Shown: positions 28,440-36,156 of the stretch, in pieces
Position numbering within the stretch: position 1 is the stretch's first letter
Layout of the letters: each line of letters starts with the position of its first letter
NCBI GenBank assembly: GCA_003258795.1
Contig: QHMH01000013.1
Location: forward strand, 1-64,000
DNA: 64,000 nucleotides
Source of the DNA: Candidatus Melainabacteria bacterium
Lineage (GTDB): Bacteria; Cyanobacteriota; Vampirovibrionia; Gastranaerophilales; Gastranaerophilaceae
Direction: 5' to 3'
Made by a program: the position numbers and the translations under genes
The notes under the pieces: model-generated
What the model was told of the DNA's origin: nothing
Seen by the model: the letters and a program-made list of their open reading frames with translations, nothing else
Databases searched by the model: none

Positions 28440-29495
28440 TTATATAATAGATTTAATCTTGTGTTTTTCTACAAAAGGATAAACACTGCATTTGTCACAA
28501 GGCGATTTTGGTTTTAATCCATATTTTATATTTTTTTTAGCTCTTACAATTTTAGGGTCATTCATTGCATTCAAAAATCCAATTTCAAATACGTTTAATT
28601 TTGAAAAAGAATTTAAATTGTTTGCCATACAGCAACCACAAAGAGTTCCATCAAATAAAATCAATGGGTTTTTCCAAAGGCTAATACAATAGAACCAACT
28701 ATCTTTTCCTGATTTATAATCTGCGACAAATTGTTCATATGGGTCAAAATATTGAACTCCAGTTTGTTCAAAAACTTTCTTTTTATTTATTACAGGAGAG
28801 TAGTTCGGATTGTAATTTACCCTAAATATTATTTGCATGTCTAAATCTTTAGCTAATTCCTTGGCTAAAGGAATTTCGTGTTCATTGTGACCAAATAGAA
28901 TAAATTTATATGTAAGTTGAGGAAAATCAGAACGATATTTCTTTTTATAAAAGTTTATTTTCCTTATATTTTCAAAAACTCTATCAATATTTCCGCCAAC
29001 ACGATAAATTTTGTAAACGTCATTCGTTGCCCCATCTATAGAAAAAGATAAACCTTGAAACTCTTTTTTGACGAGTAATTCTGCAATTTCATCAGGTATG
29101 TAATTTCCATTTACTCCACCATGAGCGGTGAGTAAAACATCTTTTTCTTTTGAATATTTGATAAATTCCCCAAGTTCTGGATTTAGAAAAATCTCACCTC
29201 TTGCCGATAAATCGATATGCTCAAACTTATTATCGTCAAGGAGTTTTTTGAAGTTTTTAAATTCCATTACTCCAAGAGAGTACTCATTTGGGTTAGTAAC
29301 TCTCCAGCATTCAGGACATTTTAATTGGCAAATAGAACAAGGATCTATGTCGATATTTTTAGGAAGTTCGGATTTGTTTTTATAAATAAATGAGTTTTTT
29401 TCAATTCCTTCCTTAGCCGCAAGAAAATCATTGCATCCCAAGCAGAATGCGCAAGCGCCCAAAGTTGTGTTTTTAATAAATTCTCGTCTATTCAT
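28440..29495 (-). CDS. Radical SAM/SPASM protein with twin-arginine-like start (array copy 1)
   Basis: 351 residues. The N-terminus has RREFIKN, a short hydrophobic run and C15-A-F-C18-L-G-C21-N. The radical SAM cluster motif is CQLKCPEC (C56, C60, C63) with an extra C53. A C-terminal SPASM-type region has CGCC and a late CxxC, suited to further iron-sulfur clusters. SPASM enzymes usually modify peptides or activate partner enzymes. The N-terminus resembles a Tat signal with a lipobox-like end, which would be unusual for a SAM enzyme. The substrate is unknown. Confidence 0.78.
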   Translation of the reverse strand: MNRREFIKNTTLGACAFCLGCNDFLAAKEGIEKNSFIYKNKSELPKNIDIDPCSICQLKCPECWRVTNPNEYSLGVMEFKNFKKLLDDNKFEHIDLSARGEIFLNPELGEFIKYSKEKDVLLTAHGGVNGNYIPDEIAELLVKKEFQGLSFSIDGATNDVYKIYRVGGNIDRVFENIRKINFYKKKYRSDFPQLTYKFILFGHNEHEIPLAKELAKDLDMQIIFRVNYNPNYSPVINKKKVFEQTGVQYFDPYEQFVADYKSGKDSWFYCISLWKNPLILFDGTLCGCCMANNLNSFSKLNVFEIGFLNAMNDPKIVRAKKNIKYGLKPKSPCDKCSVYPFVEKHKIKSII

Positions 29496-29503
29496 TTCTA
29501 TCT

Positions 29504-30571
29504 TTAACCTTTAAAAATTTCCTGATTGTACTTCTTTAGTCTGTTATATATATCCATATCGCAGTTTGTACAAGGTATTTCATCTTTTGGAGGATAATCA
29601 TATTTGAGCATTTTCTTTGCATATCTAATATTTTTATTGTTCATTACTTTTAAATATCCTTGTTTAAAGATGTTCAAGTTTCCGAAATTTTTGCGATTTG
29701 TTCCAAGACAACAACCCAAAAATTTTCCATCAAAGTTTATTACAGGGTCATCCCAAAGAGTTTTGCAAGGAAACCAATTTGATTTTCCACTAACCCAGTC
29801 AGAAATGTATTGATCTGTCATATCGTCAAAATGTAATCCTGTTTGCTCTTCAACAAATTTTTTGTTTTTCACCGGAGAATACCAAGGTGCATAGTTTGTG
29901 TTGAAAAGTATTGGAACTCCAAGTTTTTTCGCTAATTCTTTAGCTAAAGGAATTTCGTGTTCATTATGTCCAAACACAATAAACTTGTAGGATACAAAAG
30001 GATATTGTGAAGAATACTTGTTCTTGTAGAATAATACTTTTTTTAAATTTTCAAGAACTTTATCTAAGTTTCCCCCAACACGGTAGATTTTGTAAACATC
30101 ATTCGTTGCTCCATCAATTGAAAAAGTAAGTTCTCTACATTGAGTTTTAACGAGCAATTCTGCCATATCATCTGTTAGATAGTTTCCATTAACCCCATTA
30201 GCAGCACTATATGCAATATCCTTTTCATGTGCGTATTTTATAATTTCAGATAATTCTGGATTTAGAAAAATTTCTCCTTTATTGGATAATTCAACTTTTT
30301 CAATGTCGTATTTATCAATGAAATTTTTAAAGTCATCAAACTTTAAATATCCCAAATCAAACAATGTTGGTTCTGTAACTCTCCAACATTGAGGGCACTT
30401 CAACTGACAGATTGTACAAGCATCTATCGATATTTTTTTTGGTAAATCAGATTTATGTCTATAAATAAAGTCATCTTCTTGTTGCTTTGAACTTTGTGCA
30501 AAGACATTACACCCTGCACATAGTGCACAAGCACAAATTCCGGTATTTTTTATAAATTGTCGTCTATCCAT
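29504..30571 (-). CDS. Radical SAM/SPASM protein with twin-arginine-like start (array copy 2)
   Basis: 355 residues. RRQFIKN at residues 3-9 is followed by C15-A-L-C18-A-G-C21-N, the same spacing as in copy 1. The cluster motif is CQLKCPQC. Shared paralogue blocks include LSNKGEIFLNPEL, FSIDGATNDVYKIYRVGGN and FIVFGHNEHEIPLAKE. The C-terminal region has CKTLW, LGCCLG and CTNCD. It lies eight bases upstream of copy 1 in the transcript. Confidence 0.78.
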   Translation of the reverse strand: MDRRQFIKNTGICACALCAGCNVFAQSSKQQEDDFIYRHKSDLPKKISIDACTICQLKCPQCWRVTEPTLFDLGYLKFDDFKNFIDKYDIEKVELSNKGEIFLNPELSEIIKYAHEKDIAYSAANGVNGNYLTDDMAELLVKTQCRELTFSIDGATNDVYKIYRVGGNLDKVLENLKKVLFYKNKYSSQYPFVSYKFIVFGHNEHEIPLAKELAKKLGVPILFNTNYAPWYSPVKNKKFVEEQTGLHFDDMTDQYISDWVSGKSNWFPCKTLWDDPVINFDGKFLGCCLGTNRKNFGNLNIFKQGYLKVMNNKNIRYAKKMLKYDYPPKDEIPCTNCDMDIYNRLKKYNQEIFKG

Positions 30572-31630
30572 TTAAACCTCATCTGTTAATTTTATACCAC
30601 ATTTTTTTAATTTTTTATACATTTCACATTTTGAGCAAGGAATATTTTCTTTAGCAGGGGTATTAAAATCAGTCAGCATTTTTTTTGCATAGATAAGAGT
30701 TTCACTATTCATAATCTCAAGATAATCTTGTTTGAAGATATTTAAATCTCCAAAAGTTTTTCCGTCCGCTTCATAACAACATCCAAAAAATTCTCCATCA
30801 AAATTAACTATTGGTTCAAGCCAAAGATTTTTGCAAGGGAAAAAAGCCCTTTTGCCCTTTTTCCAATCAGAAACGTATTGGTCATTTCTGTCAGAAAAAT
30901 TCATTCCTGTTTCTTTCTCGACAAACTTTTTATCTCTTATTGGGGAGTATTGAGGAGCATAATTCGCTTCAAAATATATTGGAATTCCAAGCTTTTTAGC
31001 TTTTTCTTTAGCTAAAGGAATTTCATGCTCGTTATGTCCAAATACAATAAATTTATATGTCATAAACGGATACTTAGATTTATACTTCTTTTTATAAAAA
31101 TTTATTTTTCTTATGTTTTCAAAGACTTTTTCAATATTTCCACCAACACGATAGATTTTATAAACCTCATTTGTCGCTCCATCTATTGAAAAAGTTAAAC
31201 CTTGAAAATCAGTTTTGACGAGCAATTCTGCAATGTTATCGGGAATGTAATTACCATTAACGCCACTCCATGCAGATAACTTAACTCCTTTATCGTGAGA
31301 AAACTCCAAAATTTTGTTGAGTTCTGGGTTTAGGAAAATTTCTCCTTTGTTAGAAATGCCAACGGAAGTTATATTTGAGTATTTGTCAATGAATTCTTTG
31401 TAATCAGCAAATTTTAGATACCCTTTTTTAAATCTATTGGGGCAAGTAACTCTCCAACATTGAGGACAATTTAGCTGACACATAGTACAGGCATCAATTA
31501 AAATCTTTTTGGGTAACTCTGTTTTATTTTTGTAAATAAAATCATATTGTTTTGCAAAAGTAAGATTACAGCCAGTGCACATTGCGCAAGTTAATATTGT
31601 TGCATTTTTAATAAATTGGCGTCTGTCCAT
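30572..31630 (-). CDS. Radical SAM/SPASM protein with twin-arginine-like start (array copy 3)
   Basis: 352 residues. RRQFIKN, then C15-A-M-C18-T-G-C21-N, then the cluster motif CQLNCPQC. Its C-terminal iron-sulfur region has CKNLW, FGCCYE and CSKCE. It directly abuts copy 2 and its start overlaps the end of copy 4 by 23 bases, so the array is translated as one coupled unit. Confidence 0.78.
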   Translation of the reverse strand: MDRRQFIKNATILTCAMCTGCNLTFAKQYDFIYKNKTELPKKILIDACTMCQLNCPQCWRVTCPNRFKKGYLKFADYKEFIDKYSNITSVGISNKGEIFLNPELNKILEFSHDKGVKLSAWSGVNGNYIPDNIAELLVKTDFQGLTFSIDGATNEVYKIYRVGGNIEKVFENIRKINFYKKKYKSKYPFMTYKFIVFGHNEHEIPLAKEKAKKLGIPIYFEANYAPQYSPIRDKKFVEKETGMNFSDRNDQYVSDWKKGKRAFFPCKNLWLEPIVNFDGEFFGCCYEADGKTFGDLNIFKQDYLEIMNSETLIYAKKMLTDFNTPAKENIPCSKCEMYKKLKKCGIKLTDEV

Positions 31631-32690
31631 TTATATCCTCTTCTGTTAATGTTATATTGGATTTTTTTAATTTTTTATAAAGATAACAGCTTGTACACGG
31701 AATGTTTTCTTTCTCTTTTGCTTTATAAACTAACATTTTTTTCGCATATCGAATATCTTCGCAATTCATTGCTTTTAAATATCCATCTTTAAATACATTT
31801 ACATTAGAAAAACAATTGTTGTGATTGGTTGCACAACAGCCTAAAAGGGCTCCGTCATAAGCTATTGCAGGATAATCCCAAAGAGTTTTGCAAGGAAACC
31901 AATTTGTTTTTTTCTCTTCACGGTCAGATATATATTGATCTTGCAAATCGCCAAAATTCAAGCCTGTTTGTTCTTTTACAAATTTTTTGTTTTTTACTGG
32001 TGAATAATTTGGAGCATAATTTGTTACAAATTTTATGTTTGCAAAGCCATACTTTGGAAATAATTCTTTAGCTAAAGGAATTTCGTGTTCATTGTGTCCA
32101 AATACAATAAATTTGTAGGTCATAAATGGATAATCTGATTTATGTTTTTTCTTGTAGAAATTTATTTTATTCACATTTTCAAAAACTTTGTTTATGTCGC
32201 CACCAACACGGTAAATTTTATAAACATCATTTGTTGCACCGTCAATTGAAAGCTGAAAACCTAAAAACTCTGTTTTTACCATAAGTTCAGCAACTTTGTC
32301 AGAAATGTAATTTCCATTAACACCATTCCATGCTGAAAGTTTTATTCCTTTTTCGTAAGAATATTCAATGATTTTATCAAGTTCTGGATTTAGGAAAATT
32401 TCTCCTTTATTAGAAAGTTCTACTTTTTCTATTTTATAATTGTCTACAAGATTTTTGAAATTTTTGAATTCTAAAAATCCAAGTTTGTTTGCTGTTGAAC
32501 ACGTGTTCCTCCAACATTCGGGACAACTTAATTGGCATATTGAGCTTGCATCAAGTTGAATGTTTTTAGGAAGATTAGACGTTGATTTGTATGAAAAATT
32601 TGAGTGTAGTTTAGAAAAGCTTCTATTACATCCCAAACATAATGCACAGGTACAAATAGCTGTATTTTTAATAAATTGTCGTCTATCCAT
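31608..32690 (-). CDS. Radical SAM/SPASM protein with twin-arginine-like start (array copy 4)
   Basis: 360 residues. RRQFIKN, then C15-A-L-C18-L-G-C21-N, then CQLSCPEC. The C-terminal region carries CKTLW, LGCCAT and CTSCY. This is the most upstream of the four paralogues, 26 bases after the B12-type radical SAM gene, and its ribosome site is GAGGATTAAGG. The family is identical in plan to copies 1-3; the substrate is unknown. Confidence 0.78.
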   Translation of the reverse strand: MDRRQFIKNTAICTCALCLGCNRSFSKLHSNFSYKSTSNLPKNIQLDASSICQLSCPECWRNTCSTANKLGFLEFKNFKNLVDNYKIEKVELSNKGEIFLNPELDKIIEYSYEKGIKLSAWNGVNGNYISDKVAELMVKTEFLGFQLSIDGATNDVYKIYRVGGDINKVFENVNKINFYKKKHKSDYPFMTYKFIVFGHNEHEIPLAKELFPKYGFANIKFVTNYAPNYSPVKNKKFVKEQTGLNFGDLQDQYISDREEKKTNWFPCKTLWDYPAIAYDGALLGCCATNHNNCFSNVNVFKDGYLKAMNCEDIRYAKKMLVYKAKEKENIPCTSCYLYKKLKKSNITLTEEDINGQTPIY

Positions 32691-32716
32691 ATGTCCTTAA
32701 TCCTCAAATCTTATAG

Positions 32717-34159
32717 TTAAAACGATACCACATTTTTAAGTAATCTTAACCCATATTTTGTATAATTTAACAAAAGTTTAAGGGTTAAATTTTTATCGGT
32801 CAATTTCTTAAAAATATATGAAGGTCTTAAGTGATACTTGAGTATGACATTTTTTCTAAAATTTCGAAGTTGTTTTATACTTAAAAACTCTGTTCCTGTC
32901 GTACTTATTTTAAATGAATCTTTACCAAGCATTGCATCTTTTTTTAACCCTTCTTTGGTGGTGACATATTCATAAATTTCAGTACCTTTGAATGGCGTCA
33001 CAATGGATAATTCGATGTAATCTGCATCAATTTTGAATATCAATTTTTTAGTTTCATTTAAGTGTTTTTTCCTTTCCCAAGGAAACCCAACAAGGTAAAA
33101 ACCATAAAGTAGTAGGTCATTATCTTTTATTAGTTTTGCACATTTTAAATTCTGTTCTACACTTGTTCCTTTTTTCATTTTTTTTAATGATTCATCACTT
33201 CCAGATTCAAATCCAACAGCTATCATAGAGCATCCGGCTCTTTTCATAAGTTTTAACATTTCATCGTCGAGGGTGTTAGCTCTTGAATTTGCAACCCAAT
33301 TTATATTGATTTTTGAATTTATTATAAATGTACATAAATCAACAATCAGATTTCTATTTATTGTAAATGTGTCAGCCTTAAAGAAAAAATCTTTAATATC
33401 ATATTTTTCAACGCATTCAACAATTTCATCGAAGATGTTTTTTGCAGAACGGTAGCGAACTTTTTTTCCTGAAATTTTTGGAGATAAACAATAAATACAA
33501 GATGAAGGACATCCTCGAGATGTGTTAATTGTCGCCATCTTTTTGTTGGTTTGAGGGTTTATATAAAGTTCATTGTTCATTTCTTCCCTGTCAGGAAAAG
33601 GAAGACTATCAAGGTCATCACACAAATTTTCTACGGGATTACTTTTCCAAATACCATTTTCTATATATGAAATTCCTTCTATCTTGGACAGTTTTGATTT
33701 ATCGTTGAAATGAGCCTCCATAAGGTTATCTATTAAAAACTCGACTTCTCCGCCAATTAAATAGTCTACATTTGTTAAATCAAGTTCTTCAAACAAATCT
33801 CTTTCAGGATTAAAGAATAATGCCCCTTTTAAAATTATTGCAGGTTTTGAAAACTTACCCTTTATTTTGTTCACAATTTCTATATCATTAAAGATGCTTC
33901 CATTAGTGACACTGATAAAAATTACATCAGGTTGTTCTTTTTTTATATCAAGTTCAAGTTGTTCATAGGGTAAATTTTCACCTTGATAATCTTTGAGAAA
34001 AATATCATAATCCTTTTTCTTCAAAATAGCAGAAATATAACCCAAATCATTACAAGCTCGCATTGCATTTGAGGTTGAAGCTTTGATGTTTACTTGACAT
34101 CTGTCTTCTCCTCTTTGGTATATATCCCCTGAAGGGTAAATTAGCATAATTTTTTTCAT
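32717..34159 (-). CDS. B12-binding-type radical SAM protein
   Basis: 480 residues. The first ~150 residues match the Rossmann-like B12-binding fold of BchE/MiaB-relative enzymes, but the DxHxxG cobalamin motif is not visible, so cobalamin may not bind in the usual way. The radical SAM motif is RGCPSSCIYCLSP, followed by RSAKNIFDEI and the repeated FLVGFPWE-like barrel elements. This class includes methyltransferases and ring-forming enzymes. It is the first gene of the five-gene radical SAM transcript and its promoter lies directly at the start codon. Confidence 0.8.
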   Translation of the reverse strand: MKKIMLIYPSGDIYQRGEDRCQVNIKASTSNAMRACNDLGYISAILKKKDYDIFLKDYQGENLPYEQLELDIKKEQPDVIFISVTNGSIFNDIEIVNKIKGKFSKPAIILKGALFFNPERDLFEELDLTNVDYLIGGEVEFLIDNLMEAHFNDKSKLSKIEGISYIENGIWKSNPVENLCDDLDSLPFPDREEMNNELYINPQTNKKMATINTSRGCPSSCIYCLSPKISGKKVRYRSAKNIFDEIVECVEKYDIKDFFFKADTFTINRNLIVDLCTFIINSKININWVANSRANTLDDEMLKLMKRAGCSMIAVGFESGSDESLKKMKKGTSVEQNLKCAKLIKDNDLLLYGFYLVGFPWERKKHLNETKKLIFKIDADYIELSIVTPFKGTEIYEYVTTKEGLKKDAMLGKDSFKISTTGTEFLSIKQLRNFRKNVILKYHLRPSYIFKKLTDKNLTLKLLLNYTKYGLRLLKNVVSF

Positions 34160-34165
34160 GTTTTA

Positions 34166-34198
34166 ATTATATCACTCATATATTATGTATGATATAAT
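34166..34198. promoter_or_regulatory. Divergent extended -10 promoters (radical SAM array and cdsA)
   Basis: Two TGA-TATAAT boxes point away from each other. The minus-strand -10 (34166-34171) ends six bases before the ATG at 34159, so that mRNA would be nearly leaderless. The plus-strand -10 (34193-34198) serves cdsA, whose leader holds a GGAGAG ribosome site. Confidence 0.6.
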
Positions 34199-34225
34199 TT
34201 TTTCGTAAAATTTGGAGAGAAAAGT

Positions 34226-35023
34226 ATGGAAAGCATAAATGCAAATATTGTAAAGAGAATATTTTTAGGGTCAATAGCTTTAGCGATAGTTATATTATCA
34301 TTATTTACTTCTTATGATTTGTTTTTTCTTTTAGCTTGTGTATTTCTAATAGCTACGTTGGTGGAATATAGAAAAATGTTAAAACATGCTGATATATATC
34401 CATATCCTGCTGTTTGTGAAGTTTTTGGGATTTTAATATTGTTAGGAGCTATCGCAGGCACCACTTCAGAAATAATATTGCTCGGAATTTTTGTATCTTT
34501 TTTGTGTGGGATAATAATTCAATCAAAACCTTTTTTTGAAAATCTCACGGCTACAATTTTAGGATTTTTGATAGTTCTGCCACTTTCTTACATTCTTCTT
34601 ATTTTAAATATAAATAACTTGCTTGTTCTATTGCTTTTGTTGGTTGTTCCACTTGGCGATTTTGCAAGTTCTGTTATTGGGGCAAAATATGGAAAGAAAA
34701 AACTTTGTGAAGGAATTAGTCCAAATAAAACATTTTTAGGTGCAGTGGTAAACTTAATCACAATTTCCTTGTTAACTGTTATTTTTGGGGAAATTTCAGG
34801 TGGTAATGTTTTTGCTTGGCTTGGGTTAGGTATGGTTGTTTCTGTATTTTCTCAAATTGGAGATTTATCAATGTCTTTAATTAAAAGAGGTGTTGGAGTA
34901 AAACACTCAAGTAATTTATTCCTTCATTATGGTGGTTTGATAGACAGAATAGATGCATTTATTTTCTCTGCGCCAGCAATGTACATATATTGTATGATAA
35001 TGATTTCTGGAGGGTTATTTTGA
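34226..35023 (+). CDS. cdsA: Phosphatidate cytidylyltransferase
   Basis: 265 residues with about seven to eight membrane helices. It makes CDP-diacylglycerol from phosphatidic acid and CTP, the branch point of phospholipid synthesis. The C-terminal CdsA signature is present (SLIKRGVGVKHSS, then HYGGLIDRIDAF), with His in place of the usual Asp after VK. GGAGAG precedes the ATG. Confidence 0.93.
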   Translation: MESINANIVKRIFLGSIALAIVILSLFTSYDLFFLLACVFLIATLVEYRKMLKHADIYPYPAVCEVFGILILLGAIAGTTSEIILLGIFVSFLCGIIIQSKPFFENLTATILGFLIVLPLSYILLILNINNLLVLLLLLVVPLGDFASSVIGAKYGKKKLCEGISPNKTFLGAVVNLITISLLTVIFGEISGGNVFAWLGLGMVVSVFSQIGDLSMSLIKRGVGVKHSSNLFLHYGGLIDRIDAFIFSAPAMYIYCMIMISGGLF

Positions 35024-36108
35024 AAATAGATAGCTCATTCCTGTTTGATTTTGCAAGAAATTGTTATTCCGCACTTTCATATTATAACCCGTCTGGCAAA
35101 ATTCTTCCCCCATTAAGATTTTTATGCGAATTAACATATCAATGTAATTTAAGATGCCCTTTTTGTTATCTTGGGGAAAAAAGAGAAAAAAACGAACTAT
35201 CAACAGAAGAGTGGATAAACGTTTTTAAACAAATTCCGAGATTTTCTTTTTTACAGTTGTTGGGTGGAGAAATATTTTTAAGAAAGGATGCTTTTAAGCT
35301 TATTCACGAAGCTTCAAAAAGAACTTTTGGTAAAGTTGGAATTGTTACTAACGCATCATTGTTAACAGATGAAAATATTGAAAAACTAATGAATGAGAAA
35401 ATCTTACTTCTTTCTGTGTCAATAGATGGTATAGGGGAAAAACACGATACAATTAGAAATAAAAAAGGTTTATATGAGCAAGCAGTAAAAGCACTAAAAC
35501 GTCTTAAAGAAAAACGGGGGAAACATAAATATCCATTGCTTGAAATTAAAACGGTGGTTTTGAAGGATAACTTGCAAGATCTTCCAAAACTTTATGAGCT
35601 TGCAACAGATATGAATTTAGACTTTTTAACTTTTTCTTTTGTTCGTGAAACAGGTTTAAGACAGGATTCAAATATGCTCGATGAATATCCTGAAGAAATT
35701 TATTCAAAAAAATATCCACTAAAAACTTATTTTGATATGCAAGAATTTGAAGATGTGTACAAAAAACTTGAAAGAATATCAAAAAAATCAAATACATTAC
35801 TTCGCTGGGCACCGAAATTTAAACCCACAAAAGATATAAAAAGAATAAAAAAACTATTTGAAAAAGGTGAAAATGATATCGAAACCCTATATGAACCCTG
35901 CAATTTTCCTTTTCATGATGTTTTTATAAATCCAGAAGGAATTGTTTATCCGTGTTTCCCAGTAAATATGGGATCTGTAAGAGAACATAAAATTATGGAA
36001 ATTCTGAATGGAGAAAAATTCTGTGAGTTTAGAAAAAAATTAAGACGAGAAAAAGTTTTAAATCCTTGTCATCTTTGTTGTGACCTTTATCCAAAGAAAA
36101 ATATTTAA
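35020..36108 (+). CDS. Radical SAM/SPASM protein (stand-alone)
   Basis: 362 residues from a TTG at 35020 that overlaps the cdsA stop; GGAGGG lies five bases before it, which decides this start over the longer frame from 34990. The cluster motif is CNLRCPFCY, followed by LGGEIFLRKD and SIDGIGEKHD. The C-terminal SPASM region has CNFPFHD, YPCFPVN and CHLCCD. There is no Tat-like signal, unlike the array opposite. This family modifies peptides or, in cofactor loops, proteins; no precursor peptide is seen nearby. Confidence 0.85.
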   Translation: MKIDSSFLFDFARNCYSALSYYNPSGKILPPLRFLCELTYQCNLRCPFCYLGEKREKNELSTEEWINVFKQIPRFSFLQLLGGEIFLRKDAFKLIHEASKRTFGKVGIVTNASLLTDENIEKLMNEKILLLSVSIDGIGEKHDTIRNKKGLYEQAVKALKRLKEKRGKHKYPLLEIKTVVLKDNLQDLPKLYELATDMNLDFLTFSFVRETGLRQDSNMLDEYPEEIYSKKYPLKTYFDMQEFEDVYKKLERISKKSNTLLRWAPKFKPTKDIKRIKKLFEKGENDIETLYEPCNFPFHDVFINPEGIVYPCFPVNMGSVREHKIMEILNGEKFCEFRKKLRREKVLNPCHLCCDLYPKKNI

Positions 36109-36121
36109 TGGTTTTTTTCCG

Positions 36122-36149
36122 TTGCATTATATAGATAAGGTGTTATAAT
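36122..36149 (+). promoter_or_regulatory. topA: Promoter of topA-aroE, abutting the start codon (leaderless)
   Basis: TTGCAT, 16 bases, then TGT-TATAAT; the -10 ends seven bases before the topA ATG. Both promoter boxes are close to consensus, so this is the clearest leaderless case in the window. Confidence 0.65.
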
Positions 36150-36156
36150 CAATTAC

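Noticed and set aside
28440..36108. Radical SAM genes as a RiPP cluster
   Set aside because: No candidate precursor peptide, peptidase or exporter was seen in the gaps, which are mostly under 30 bases.
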